From NCBI RefSeq assembly GCF_900129745.1, contig NZ_FQWS01000001.1:62001-126000 (forward strand): DNA of 64,000 nt. The letters are read 5' to 3'. Below the pieces are notes generated by a model. It had not been told where the DNA came from, searched no databases, and was given only the letters and a program-made list of their open reading frames with translations. This stretch comes from Winogradskyella jejuensis (GTDB taxonomy: Bacteria; Bacteroidota; Bacteroidia; Flavobacteriales; Flavobacteriaceae). The translations under genes were made by a program, and so were the position numbers. Below, piece after piece: positions 32,671 to 41,863 of this stretch (position 1 is the first letter of the stretch; each line of letters starts with the position of its first letter).

Positions 32671-34956
32671 ATCAGAAGTAAAATTTCAATTACTGGCTTA
32701 TTTTTCTTTTTTATTACTTCACTTACGGCTCAAATAAAAGGAAAAGTCATTGACCTTAGTTTTGGTGTGTCTATTCCAAATGTTTCCATTACCTCAGAAA
32801 CTCAAAAAACTATATATACAGACGAATTAGGCTTTTTTGAAATTGAAAATCTTGGTCTTTACTTGTTTAAGCGATTGGGTTACGAAACTCAAATTGTAAC
32901 TATAAATTCAAAAGAGTTTATAGTCGTCCAGTTAAAATTAAAACCTTCAGAATTAAACGAAGTCATCATCGATGCTAGCCACATTCCAAAACCATTAAAA
33001 ACAGCTACAGTAACTTCTACTATTATCTCAGAACGTGATATAGAATTGGGTAACGACCTAAACATTTCGCAAGCTATTAATAGAGCTCCAGGAATTTTTA
33101 TGCAAAGTGGCGCACTAAATACAAACCGATTGACCATTAGAGGTATTGGTTCTCGCAATTTATTTGGTACATCAAAAATTAGAGCTTATTTCAAGGACAT
33201 TCCATTAACTAATGGCAGTGGCGAAACCAACATCGAAGATTTTGAACTCAATGCTATTTCGCAGATTAAAATTACCAAAGGCGCTACTTCGAGTGTTTAT
33301 GGTGCGGGATTAGGTGGCACTATTCAACTCAACCCTACAAACGCGTATCTCAATGCTTCATCTGTAAATACGGAGCTAACCATTGGCTCGTTTGACTTAT
33401 ACAAATCGACCATCAATTTTAATCACGGCACTTCAAAAAACGGTTTTAGAGGTATTTACAGCAATACATCTTCAGACGGTTATCGTGATAATAACAACTA
33501 CAATAGACAGACAATCACATTAACTTCAAATCATTTTATAAATGAAAAAAACGAGCTGACTTTTCTCGGGAGTCATTTGGATTTAAAAGCTTTTATTCCT
33601 AGCTCAATAAACCAAGATGCTTTTAAATCTAATCCTAGTGCTGCGGCATTTACCTGGAGACAAGCTCAAGGTTTTGAGGATTCGCAACGTGGGATTATTG
33701 GTCTAACATGGAATCACACCTTTAGTCCTAAAATCAAGCAAATAACTAGCATATTTAGCTCTTTTAGGAATGGTTACGAGCCTAGACCATTTAATATATT
33801 AGATGAAAATACTTTTGCTTACGGCATAAGAAGTCGTCTACTCGGAAATACTCAACTTTTTGGCAAACCACTTACCTATACTTTTGGAGGGGAATTTTTT
33901 AAGGACAACTACAAATCGAAAACATTTCAGAATTTATATGATGATTTCTCTTCAGGTACAGGAAGCGTTCAAGGCAATGAACTATCCAATTTTGAAGAAG
34001 ACCGACAATACTACAACTTGTTTTTTGAAGTTAATTACCAACTATCCGAAAAAGCCACTCTGGTCGCTGGATTAAACTACAATCAAACTCAATACGATTT
34101 AGAAGATAATTTTCCAATAAGTATAAATAATCCTGACCAATCTGGTACTTTTAAATTTGATGGTATTTTTTCACCAAAACTCGGATTATCGTATCTAATT
34201 TCAAACAACGTGAGTGTATATTCAAATGTAAGTCAAGGCTTCTCTCCTATTTCTTTAAACGAAACTCTACTTCCAGACGGACAAATAAACAATGATTTGG
34301 AGCCAGAAACAGGCTGGAATTACGAAATTGGTACAAGAGGTCAAATCTTTAAAAACAAAATACAATTCAACTTAGCAATTTATAGATTAGATGTAAGAAA
34401 CCTTTTGGTTGCTAGACGAACAGCTGAAGACGAATTTGTTGGTGTTAATGCAGGACAAACCTTACATGATGGTATTGAATTTAGCCTCAATTCAAATATA
34501 GTTAATATAAAAAATCTAAAGCTGAATTCATTCTTTAACTACAGCCTTAATAATTACAAGTTTGAAGACTTCGTAGATGGTGATAACGATTTTTCAGGAA
34601 ATGATTTAACTGGTGTTCCTTCAAATATTCTTAATGCTGGATTAGATGTTTCAACCAAGATTGGATTTTATGGAAATATTAATTTTCAGCATGTTGGTGA
34701 ACAACCTATTACAGACAATAATAGTTTATACAGTGATAGTTACAATTTAACCAACATCAAAATTGGATACAAAAACGTATTTTCAGAAAAAATAAGTCTA
34801 AATATTTTCTACGGCTTAGATAATATTTTTGACGAAAAATATGCCTCGCAAATTTTAATCAATGCTAGAGGTTTTGGTGGTAGCGAACCCAGATATTTCT
34901 ATCCTGGAAACCCAGTGAATTATTATGCGGGCATTAATTTTAACTACACATTCTAA
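32671..34956 (+). CDS. TonB-dependent receptor, PqqU-like candidate, with no standard start codon
   Basis: A roughly 761-residue outer-membrane receptor. Upstream of the first GTG (32767) the frame stays open back to a stop at 32632-32634 and encodes a perfect signal peptide (RSKISITGLFFFFITSLTAQ), so the protein must begin near 32671. There the codon is ATC, and no ATG, GTG or TTG precedes the signal peptide in any frame near it. The plug has SQAINRAPGIFMQSG and RLTIRGIGSR, and the barrel ends VNYYAGINFNYTF. It precedes a PQQ sugar dehydrogenase and a cytochrome c by 38 and 1,230 bases. E. coli PqqU (YncD) is the PQQ importer of the same family, so a PQQ role is a reasonable guess. Confidence 0.85.
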   Translation: MRSKISITGLFFFFITSLTAQIKGKVIDLSFGVSIPNVSITSETQKTIYTDELGFFEIENLGLYLFKRLGYETQIVTINSKEFIVVQLKLKPSELNEVIIDASHIPKPLKTATVTSTIISERDIELGNDLNISQAINRAPGIFMQSGALNTNRLTIRGIGSRNLFGTSKIRAYFKDIPLTNGSGETNIEDFELNAISQIKITKGATSSVYGAGLGGTIQLNPTNAYLNASSVNTELTIGSFDLYKSTINFNHGTSKNGFRGIYSNTSSDGYRDNNNYNRQTITLTSNHFINEKNELTFLGSHLDLKAFIPSSINQDAFKSNPSAAAFTWRQAQGFEDSQRGIIGLTWNHTFSPKIKQITSIFSSFRNGYEPRPFNILDENTFAYGIRSRLLGNTQLFGKPLTYTFGGEFFKDNYKSKTFQNLYDDFSSGTGSVQGNELSNFEEDRQYYNLFFEVNYQLSEKATLVAGLNYNQTQYDLEDNFPISINNPDQSGTFKFDGIFSPKLGLSYLISNNVSVYSNVSQGFSPISLNETLLPDGQINNDLEPETGWNYEIGTRGQIFKNKIQFNLAIYRLDVRNLLVARRTAEDEFVGVNAGQTLHDGIEFSLNSNIVNIKNLKLNSFFNYSLNNYKFEDFVDGDNDFSGNDLTGVPSNILNAGLDVSTKIGFYGNINFQHVGEQPITDNNSLYSDSYNLTNIKIGYKNVFSEKISLNIFYGLDNIFDEKYASQILINARGFGGSEPRYFYPGNPVNYYAGINFNYTF

Positions 34957-34994
34957 ACAAAAAACAATACCTTTATAAAGTAAAACCAGACACA

Positions 34995-36176
34995 ATGAAA
35001 TCACTTAAATTTTTATTAGTTCTAGCCTTAGTTTTTGCTTCATGCAAAGATAAAGAAGCGAAGAATACAGAAACACCTGAAATTGCTCAAGCAGAACAAC
35101 AAATTGAAGTAGGTACAGAATCTTCTATTGAAGCTCAGGCCGCTACAAATGTCAATTACAAAGCTGAAACTGTTGTGCCAGATTTAAGCATTCCATGGGG
35201 ATTTGTATTTCTTCCTGATGGCGCCATTTTGGTTACCGAGAAAACAGGTGAATTAATTCATTTTAAAGATGGAAAAAAGACACAAATCGAAGGTTTACCA
35301 GAAGTATACGTCCGTGGTCAAGGTGGATTACTAGATATAGAATTACATCCAGATTATTCATCTAATGGATGGATATACATGACGCATGCCTCAAAAGACG
35401 GTGAAGGCGATGGTGGTAACACGGCACTAATTAGAGCTAAACTTGAAGGTAACAAATTAACAAATGTTGAACGTCTATACAAAGCTGGCCCAAATTCTAG
35501 AAGAGGTCAACATTTTGGCTCACGTATTGAGTTTGATAATGACGGTTATTTATATTTCTCAGTTGGTGACCGTGGAAATAGAGATGAAAATCCACAAGAC
35601 ATTACTCGCGATTGCGGAAAAATCTATAGACTTAATGATGATGGCAGCATACCCAAAGACAATCCATTTGTAGATAAAAAAAATGCAAAAACGGCTATTT
35701 TTAGTTACGGACATCGCAATCCTCAAGGTATGGCAAAGCATCCAACAACAGGAAAAATATGGGTGAACGAGCACGGTCCAAAAGGTGGAGACGAAATTAA
35801 TATTGTTCAAAAAGGAAAAAACTTTGGGTGGCCCGTAATTAGTTATGGTGTTAATTATAGCGGTACACGATTTACAGACATTACAGCGAAAGAAGGCATG
35901 GAACAACCATTATTTTATTGGGTACCTTCGATTGCACCTAGTGGAATGGCTTTTGTAACTTCAGATAAATACCCAGATTGGAATGGTAACGTTTTGGTAG
36001 GCTCTTTAAAATTTGAATATTTAGAGCGTCTTGTTTTAGAAAATAATAAAGTAGTAAAGCGTGAAAAATTATTAGAAGGTATGGGCCGTGTAAGAGATGT
36101 TCACGAAGGTCCAGATGGCTTTATCTACGTCGCTATTGAAAATAGAGGTATTGTAAAAATAGTCCCAAATTCATAA
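34995..36176 (+). CDS. PQQ-dependent aldose sugar dehydrogenase (Asd/YliI-like), lipoprotein
   Basis: A 393-residue lipoprotein (lipobox FASC, Cys16) with a six-bladed propeller of the soluble quinoprotein glucose dehydrogenase family. Blades carry YGHRNPQGMAKHP, NEHGPKGGDEIN and NFGWPVISYG. RGQHFGSR near residues 170-177 puts His173 at the place of the catalytic base. PQQ would be reduced by sugar oxidation and reoxidised by a cytochrome. The cytochrome c gene 11 bases downstream is the obvious acceptor. Whether the organism makes PQQ cannot be told here. Confidence 0.9.
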   Translation: MKSLKFLLVLALVFASCKDKEAKNTETPEIAQAEQQIEVGTESSIEAQAATNVNYKAETVVPDLSIPWGFVFLPDGAILVTEKTGELIHFKDGKKTQIEGLPEVYVRGQGGLLDIELHPDYSSNGWIYMTHASKDGEGDGGNTALIRAKLEGNKLTNVERLYKAGPNSRRGQHFGSRIEFDNDGYLYFSVGDRGNRDENPQDITRDCGKIYRLNDDGSIPKDNPFVDKKNAKTAIFSYGHRNPQGMAKHPTTGKIWVNEHGPKGGDEINIVQKGKNFGWPVISYGVNYSGTRFTDITAKEGMEQPLFYWVPSIAPSGMAFVTSDKYPDWNGNVLVGSLKFEYLERLVLENNKVVKREKLLEGMGRVRDVHEGPDGFIYVAIENRGIVKIVPNS

Positions 36177-36186
36177 AAGAATAAGA

Positions 36187-36630
36187 ATGAAATCAGCCAA
36201 AATATTTGTAATAAGCATACTTCTATCTTCATTAACATTAAGTTGTAAAAATGACTCATCTAAAAATGTGTCATATGGAAAATCTAACGATAAAAGCAGC
36301 CTAGAACAAAGTATAGACCGTGGTAAATTGGTTTATGATGACTTATGCATAACCTGCCATATGGCTAATGGCGAAGGCGTACCAAATGTATTTCCGCCTT
36401 TGGCTAATTCAGATTACCTGAAAAACAACCAAATTCAAAGTATAAAAGGTATAAAATATGGCCAAAAAGGTGAGATTGTAGTTAACGGAAAAACTTATAA
36501 TGGGGTCATGGCGGCAATGGGTCTAGAAGATGATGAAGTTGCAGATGTAATGAACTACATAAACAACAGTTGGGGTAATAATTTTGGCAAAGAAGTCACT
36601 GTAGAAGAAGTGACAAAAGTCACTAAATAA
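36187..36630 (+). CDS. Lipoprotein cytochrome c (class I)
   Basis: A 147-residue lipoprotein (lipobox TLSC, Cys20) with one haem c site, CITCH at 54-58, and a Met ligand in the segment NGVMAAMGL. The fold matches small periplasmic c-type cytochromes. Directly downstream of the PQQ sugar dehydrogenase, it is the likely electron acceptor that hands electrons to the respiratory chain. It ends the three-gene unit; the next gene has its own -7 element. Confidence 0.92.
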   Translation: MKSAKIFVISILLSSLTLSCKNDSSKNVSYGKSNDKSSLEQSIDRGKLVYDDLCITCHMANGEGVPNVFPPLANSDYLKNNQIQSIKGIKYGQKGEIVVNGKTYNGVMAAMGLEDDEVADVMNYINNSWGNNFGKEVTVEEVTKVTK

Positions 36631-36644
36631 TGAGTTAGATTAAT

Positions 36645-36652
36645 TAACTTTG
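36645..36652 (+). promoter_or_regulatory. TAnnTTTG -7 element of the udk operon
   Basis: TAACTTTG lies 22 bases before the udk ATG at 36675 and after the cytochrome stop. No -33 element is evident. Confidence 0.4.
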
Positions 36653-36674
36653 TGGTGTAAAAAACTCAAGGTTA

Positions 36675-37280
36675 ATGCTAATTATTGGAATTGCTGGCGG
36701 AACTGGTTGCGGAAAAACAACCGTTGTAAATAAACTTATCGAACAACTTCCTGAAGGCGAAGTTGTTGTTATATCTCAAGATTCCTATTATCAAGATACA
36801 TCGCACCTCAGTTACGATGAGCGTGTAAAAATTAATTTTGATCATCCACGGTCAATTGATTTTGATTTACTCGTACAACATCTCAATCAGTTAAAAGAAG
36901 GCAAGTCTATAGAGCAGCCCGTATATTCTTTTGTAAAACATAACCGAACTGGAGACACGGTTTTAACCAAACCTCGCAAAGTTGTTATTGTAGAAGGTAT
37001 TTTGATTTTAACCAATCCAGAGATTAGAGATTTGTTTGATATAAAAATATTTGTCCATGCAGATAGTGATGAACGTCTGATTAGACGACTTAAGCGTGAT
37101 ATTACAGAACGTGGTAGAGACATAGATGAGGTGTTAAACAGATATCAAACAACGCTTAAGCCAATGCATCAGCAGTTTATTGAGCCGATGAAAGAATATG
37201 CAGATATTATTATACCAAACAATAAATACAACACCGTGGCTGTTGATATAGTAAAGACAATCATTAGCGACAGACTGTAA
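36675..37280 (+). CDS. udk: Uridine kinase
   Basis: A 201-residue P-loop kinase that phosphorylates uridine and cytidine with ATP or GTP. Walker A GGTGCGKT lies at 8-15, and the family segments SQDSYYQDTSHLSYDER, NFDHPRSIDFDLL and RRLKRDITERGRDIDEV are all present. The length is normal. It begins an operon with the divIC-like gene (seven-base gap) and the methylmalonyl-CoA mutase genes. Confidence 0.96.
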   Translation: MLIIGIAGGTGCGKTTVVNKLIEQLPEGEVVVISQDSYYQDTSHLSYDERVKINFDHPRSIDFDLLVQHLNQLKEGKSIEQPVYSFVKHNRTGDTVLTKPRKVVIVEGILILTNPEIRDLFDIKIFVHADSDERLIRRLKRDITERGRDIDEVLNRYQTTLKPMHQQFIEPMKEYADIIIPNNKYNTVAVDIVKTIISDRL

Positions 37281-37287
37281 GTTTATC

Positions 37288-37614
37288 ATGGCAAAATTCA
37301 ATAAGAAATATTTAAAACCGTTTAAGAACTTTTTTGTTCTTACAACCATTGGATTTGCCATCTGGATGATTTTTTTCGATACGCATTCTTGGCTCTTACA
37401 TCGTGACTTAAACAAAGACATTGAAGCGCTCGAGAATGAAAAAGAATACTATCGTAACGAGATGAAAAAAGACAAAAAAGCTATAGAAGCCTTAAGTACC
37501 GAAGAAGGTGTTGAAAAAGTGGCTAGAGAGACTTACTACATGAAAAAGCCCAACGAAGAAATATATATTATAGAATACGAAGATAGTATCCCTAAAAACA
37601 AAGAAGATGAGTAA
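37288..37614 (+). CDS. DivIC/FtsB-like septum formation initiator
   Basis: A 108-residue single-pass membrane protein. A short basic N-terminus is followed by one helix near residues 13-31, then a coiled coil (about 37-75, rich in Glu and Lys, KDIEALENEKEYYRNEM) and a tail with VEKVARETYYMKKPNEE, the conserved FtsB/DivIC end. These proteins stabilise the FtsL-FtsQ divisome complex. Its stop overlaps the start of the mutase beta gene by eight bases. Confidence 0.9.
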   Translation: MAKFNKKYLKPFKNFFVLTTIGFAIWMIFFDTHSWLLHRDLNKDIEALENEKEYYRNEMKKDKKAIEALSTEEGVEKVARETYYMKKPNEEIYIIEYEDSIPKNKEDE

Positions 37615-38965
37615 AACCTTATTCAACAATTTTGAAGAAGTGTCATCAAAAGCCTGGAAACAGAAAATTCAAGTTGACCTCAAGGGCGCCGATTATAATG
37701 ATACTTTAATTTGGAAAACAAGTGATGGTATAGATGTTAAACCCTTTTACCATGCAGATGAATTTGATAATTTACCAGAGCCTTCAAATTCTAAAGCAAC
37801 AGAATGGAAAGTAGCACAAGCTATTGATGTTAATGATACTAACAATGCTAACAAGACAGCAAAAGAAGCCATTGAAAAAGGTGCAGAATACATCATCTTT
37901 AATATCAAATCTTCAAATGTTATAATTACAGACCTAGTCTCGGGTATTGATGTACCCATTCATATTAATTCTGATAGTTTTTCAAACACTTATTTTGATG
38001 CTATTCCTAGCTTAAGTAAACCTGAAATTACCTTGTATAATGATATTATTGGGCATCTAGGCAAAACAGGAAATTGGTTTTCTAACTTAAAAGAAGACCA
38101 TAGTATTTTTGAAAAAAGTGTTGAAAACTCAAATCAGATTTACGTAGATATAAGTCACTATCAAAATGCGGGAGCTAACAATGTACAGCAACTAGCTTAC
38201 GCCTTAGCACATATTAATGAGTATTTAAATCATTTAGATTCTAAATTATCCGAAGACAAAAAAGAAACATTAAGCGTCACTTTTAATGTTGCTATTGGTA
38301 GCAATTATTTTTTTGAAATTGCCAAACTTCGTGCATTAAGAGTATTATGGTCTACTCTTGCAGATACTTATAATATCAAACTAGATTGCAAAATTATAGC
38401 CACGCCAAGCAAGCGCAATAAAACCATATACGATTATAATGTAAATATGTTACGTACTACAACAGAGTGTATGAGCGCTGTTTTAGGTGGTGCAAATATG
38501 GTTTGTAATTTGCCTTATAATCAATTGTTCCAAAACCCAACTGAGTTTGGTGAGCGTATATCTAGAAATCAATTATTGATTCTAAAAAAAGAAAGCTATT
38601 TCGATGCTGTTAACAATCCTTCTGATGGAGCATATTATATCGAAAAACTAACGGAACAATTAGCAGAAAAAGCACTGGTTTTATTTAAAAATATAGAAGC
38701 TAGCGGTGGTTTTTTAGCACAGTTAAAAGAAGGAACAATTCAAAGAAAGATAAAAGAAAGTGCTTCTCAAGAGCAAGATGCTTTTGATAAAGGAGAGCTA
38801 ACGCTTTTAGGGACAAACAAACATCCAAATTCGGGAGATAAGATGTCTAATAGTTTAGAAAAAACGCCTTTTGTAAAAGTTGAAAAGCGAAAAACACTTA
38901 TCGAACCCATTATAGAGAAAAGACTATCTGAGTCTCTTGAAATTGAAAGACTAAAAGAAGAATAA
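37607..38965 (+). CDS. mutA: Methylmalonyl-CoA mutase small (beta) subunit, short form
   Basis: A 452-residue subunit with the catalytic barrel fold but without a C-terminal B12 domain, so it is about 170 residues shorter than the full-length beta subunits of other phyla. The fold segments SKAWKQKIQVDLKGADYNDTLIW, TTECMSAVLGGANMV and AYYIEKLTEQLAEKA are clear. In the heterodimer the beta subunit is non-catalytic and supports the alpha subunit. The reaction interconverts succinyl-CoA and methylmalonyl-CoA. The gene overlaps divIC and is separated from the alpha gene by a lipoprotein gene. Confidence 0.92.
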   Translation: MSKTLFNNFEEVSSKAWKQKIQVDLKGADYNDTLIWKTSDGIDVKPFYHADEFDNLPEPSNSKATEWKVAQAIDVNDTNNANKTAKEAIEKGAEYIIFNIKSSNVIITDLVSGIDVPIHINSDSFSNTYFDAIPSLSKPEITLYNDIIGHLGKTGNWFSNLKEDHSIFEKSVENSNQIYVDISHYQNAGANNVQQLAYALAHINEYLNHLDSKLSEDKKETLSVTFNVAIGSNYFFEIAKLRALRVLWSTLADTYNIKLDCKIIATPSKRNKTIYDYNVNMLRTTTECMSAVLGGANMVCNLPYNQLFQNPTEFGERISRNQLLILKKESYFDAVNNPSDGAYYIEKLTEQLAEKALVLFKNIEASGGFLAQLKEGTIQRKIKESASQEQDAFDKGELTLLGTNKHPNSGDKMSNSLEKTPFVKVEKRKTLIEPIIEKRLSESLEIERLKEE

Positions 38966-38968
38966 AAT

Positions 38969-39610
38969 ATGATATTAAAAAAAGCGATAGTACCAATAAT
39001 TTTATGTCTAGTTGTTGTATTACAATCTTGTAAAGGTGATATAAAGGTTGATTCTATCTTCGAAAATGAAGCGCCAAAAAATAATATTATTGGTAAAAAA
39101 CACTTTTTAGAAGAAGATGGTATACAACTACAACTTCCCGAAGAATTTGAGCGTTATTCAGCTGCAAAATATGAGCGCCTTTTAGACTCTTTAGTAAGTA
39201 AAAAAGAATTTGAGCTAGAAAGAGAAAGGTTAAGAAATATGCGAAATTTAGAAGGCAATAATTACATCTATTTCGCCCCTGATATCAACATTACCTACAT
39301 GATAAACACCATACCTTACGCTCCAATACGTAAACAAGATGCTCAAAAATTATTGGGCATCATAAGACAAAATCAAAATATCGCTTCAAAGAATTCAAAT
39401 GTAGAGTATACAAAAATAACAGCTAAATATAGGTCATTAACTGGTGCACAAATTTTTAAAGCTATATTCAAGGTAGATGAAAAAAAGGGTGACAGATTCT
39501 TTTATCAACAAGCCTATTTTATTAGTTCTAATCAGAAATCGGTACTTATCAATATTTCAAGTCCCGTAGACGTAGATTTTGACCCATACATAGAAAAAAT
39601 GATTTTCTAA
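38969..39610 (+). CDS. Lipoprotein of unknown function between the mutase subunit genes
   Basis: A 213-residue lipoprotein. The signal ends in the lipobox LQSC with Cys23, followed by a soluble domain with mixed helices and strands ([25 protein letters not shown]). No family is recognised. It starts three bases after mutA and its stop shares the last base with the mutase alpha start, so all three genes are co-translated. An envelope protein inside a cytosolic enzyme operon is odd, and the link may only be transcriptional. Confidence 0.8.
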   Translation: MILKKAIVPIILCLVVVLQSCKGDIKVDSIFENEAPKNNIIGKKHFLEEDGIQLQLPEEFERYSAAKYERLLDSLVSKKEFELERERLRNMRNLEGNNYIYFAPDINITYMINTIPYAPIRKQDAQKLLGIIRQNQNIASKNSNVEYTKITAKYRSLTGAQIFKAIFKVDEKKGDRFFYQQAYFISSNQKSVLINISSPVDVDFDPYIEKMIF

Positions 39611-41739
39611 TGGCAAGAAAAGACATTCAACATATAAGCTTAAAGCAGAAACCTTTGGCAAAAAGCAAGTCCAAAGAAGACCAAAAAGTTTTCAACACTG
39701 CTGAAGGAATTCCTGTAAAATCTCAGTATTCAAAAGAAGATATTGAAGATTTAGAACACCTTAACTTTGTTGCAGGTATTGCGCCTAACCTCCGTGGACC
39801 CTATTCTACAATGTATGTTCGTAGACCTTGGACTATCCGTCAATATGCTGGATTTTCAACAGCGGAAGAAAGTAATGCCTTTTACAGACGTAATTTGGCT
39901 GCCGGACAAAAAGGACTTTCAGTTGCTTTCGATTTGGCCACGCATCGAGGTTATGATAGTGACCATGAGCGTGTTGTTGGCGATGTTGGAAAAGCGGGAG
40001 TAGCCATAGATTCGGTTGAAGACATGAAAGTCTTATTCGACCAAATTCCATTAGATAAAATGTCGGTATCCATGACCATGAATGGTGCTGTATTACCAAT
40101 TATGGCATTTTATATTGTTGCTGCGGAAGAACAAGGCGTAAAACCAGAGCAGTTGGCAGGTACTATTCAAAATGATATTCTAAAAGAATTCATGGTGCGT
40201 AATACTTACATTTATCCGCCAACACCTTCAATGAAAATCATCTCGGATATTTTTGAATATACAAGTAAAAACATGCCACGTTTTAATAGTATTAGTATTT
40301 CAGGATACCATATGCAAGAAGCTGGCGCGACTTGTGATATTGAATTGGCTTACACACTTGCCGATGGATTAGAATATATTAGAAAAGGTCTTGAAGCAGG
40401 AATGGATATAGACACCTTCGCTCCTCGCCTGTCATTCTTCTGGGCTATTGGAATGAATCATTTTATGGAAATAGCAAAAATGCGTGCGGCTCGTATGCTT
40501 TGGGCTAAATTGGTAAAACAATTCAATCCAAAAAACCCAAAATCATTAGCGCTTAGAACACACTGCCAAACATCAGGTTGGAGTTTAACAGAGCAAGACC
40601 CATTTAACAATGTGGCTAGAACTTGTATCGAGGCCTCTGCAGCCGCCTTTGGTGGTACGCAAAGTTTACATACCAACGCACTAGATGAAGCTATTGCATT
40701 ACCAACAGATTTCTCAGCCCGTATTGCTAGAAACACACAGATTTACCTTCAAGAAGAAACATATATTACCAAAACGGTTGACCCTTGGGCTGGTAGCTAT
40801 TATGTTGAAAAATTGACCAGTGACATTGCTGAACGTGCTTGGCAACATATTCAAGAAGTTGAGGATTTAGGCGGAATGACAAAAGCTATTGAAGCTGGTA
40901 TTCCTAAACTAAGAATTGAAGAAGCTGCTGCTCGTAAACAAGCGCGTATAGATTCTGGTCAAGATATTATAGTTGGTGTAAACGAATACCGTTTAGACGA
41001 AGAAGACCCACTACACATTTTAGAAGTAGACAATCAGACCGTGAGATTACAACAAATTGAACGTTTGAACCAAATTAAAGCAGATAGAAATTCTGATGAG
41101 GTATCTACTGCCCTATCAAAATTGACTGCTTCGGCAAAATCAGGTGAAGAAAATTTACTAGCTTTAGCTGTTGATGCTGCCCGGAAAAGAGCGACTCTAG
41201 GCGAAATTAGCGATGCCCTTGAAGCCGAATTTGGACGATACAAAGCACAAATAAAATCATTCTCAGGCGTGTATAGTAAAGAAATAAAAGACGATAACAG
41301 CTTTAAAAAAGCACGAGAGCTAGCTGATCAATTTGCAGAACAGGATGGTCGTCGTCCGCGTATTATGATTGCAAAAATGGGACAAGATGGTCATGACCGC
41401 GGTGCTAAAGTGGTAGCAACAGGTTATGCTGATGTTGGTTTTGATGTGGATATTGGTCCATTGTTCCAAACACCAAAAGAAGCTGCAAAACAAGCTGTAG
41501 AAAATGATGTGCATATTCTTGGCGTATCTTCTCTAGCCGCAGGACACAAGACTTTAGTTCCACAAGTTATTGAAGAGCTTAAAGCTTACGGACGAGATGA
41601 TATTATGGTTATTGTTGGCGGTGTGATACCAAAACAAGATTACCAATACTTGTTTGATGCCGGAGCAGTTGCCGTTTTTGGACCAGGAACAAAAATAAGT
41701 GACGCTGCTATTCAAATTTTAGAGATACTGATTGATTAG
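39610..41739 (+). CDS. scpA: Methylmalonyl-CoA mutase large (alpha) subunit
   Basis: A 709-residue catalytic subunit. The N-terminal barrel carries [29 protein letters not shown] and [23 protein letters not shown]. The C-terminal cobalamin domain (about 580-709) has the base-off motif DGHDRG with Asp593, His595 and Gly598. It performs the adenosyl-B12-dependent carbon-skeleton rearrangement of methylmalonyl-CoA to succinyl-CoA, a link between propionate and branched-chain catabolism and the TCA cycle. No chaperone gene (meaB) is adjacent. Confidence 0.97.
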   Translation: MARKDIQHISLKQKPLAKSKSKEDQKVFNTAEGIPVKSQYSKEDIEDLEHLNFVAGIAPNLRGPYSTMYVRRPWTIRQYAGFSTAEESNAFYRRNLAAGQKGLSVAFDLATHRGYDSDHERVVGDVGKAGVAIDSVEDMKVLFDQIPLDKMSVSMTMNGAVLPIMAFYIVAAEEQGVKPEQLAGTIQNDILKEFMVRNTYIYPPTPSMKIISDIFEYTSKNMPRFNSISISGYHMQEAGATCDIELAYTLADGLEYIRKGLEAGMDIDTFAPRLSFFWAIGMNHFMEIAKMRAARMLWAKLVKQFNPKNPKSLALRTHCQTSGWSLTEQDPFNNVARTCIEASAAAFGGTQSLHTNALDEAIALPTDFSARIARNTQIYLQEETYITKTVDPWAGSYYVEKLTSDIAERAWQHIQEVEDLGGMTKAIEAGIPKLRIEEAAARKQARIDSGQDIIVGVNEYRLDEEDPLHILEVDNQTVRLQQIERLNQIKADRNSDEVSTALSKLTASAKSGEENLLALAVDAARKRATLGEISDALEAEFGRYKAQIKSFSGVYSKEIKDDNSFKKARELADQFAEQDGRRPRIMIAKMGQDGHDRGAKVVATGYADVGFDVDIGPLFQTPKEAAKQAVENDVHILGVSSLAAGHKTLVPQVIEELKAYGRDDIMVIVGGVIPKQDYQYLFDAGAVAVFGPGTKISDAAIQILEILID

Positions 41740-41814
41740 TTTTTATTTCTTTTTTTAATTTTTAAACTAAAAATTTAGTTAAAATACTTTCATATATTTC
41801 GTTGTGAGATTTTT

Positions 41815-41833
41815 ATGACTAAATTGTAGTCAT
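41815..41833. promoter_or_regulatory. Perfect dyad upstream of the M16 peptidase gene
   Basis: ATGACTA-AATTG-TAGTCAT has seven-base arms and lies 30 bases before the ATG. It may be an operator or a leader hairpin; no -7 element is clearly seen (TATATTTC at about 41792 is one base off). Confidence 0.35.
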
Positions 41834-41863
41834 CTATTCATACATAAATCTAACACATCAATT

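Noticed and set aside
36609..36624. AGTGAC-AAAA-GTCACT hairpin at the end of the cytochrome c gene
   Set aside because: It lies in coding sequence and has no T-run, so a terminator role is not supported.
37607..41739. Cobalamin riboswitch before the mutase genes
   Set aside because: mutA overlaps divIC and the lipoprotein overlaps scpA, leaving no leader for such an element.
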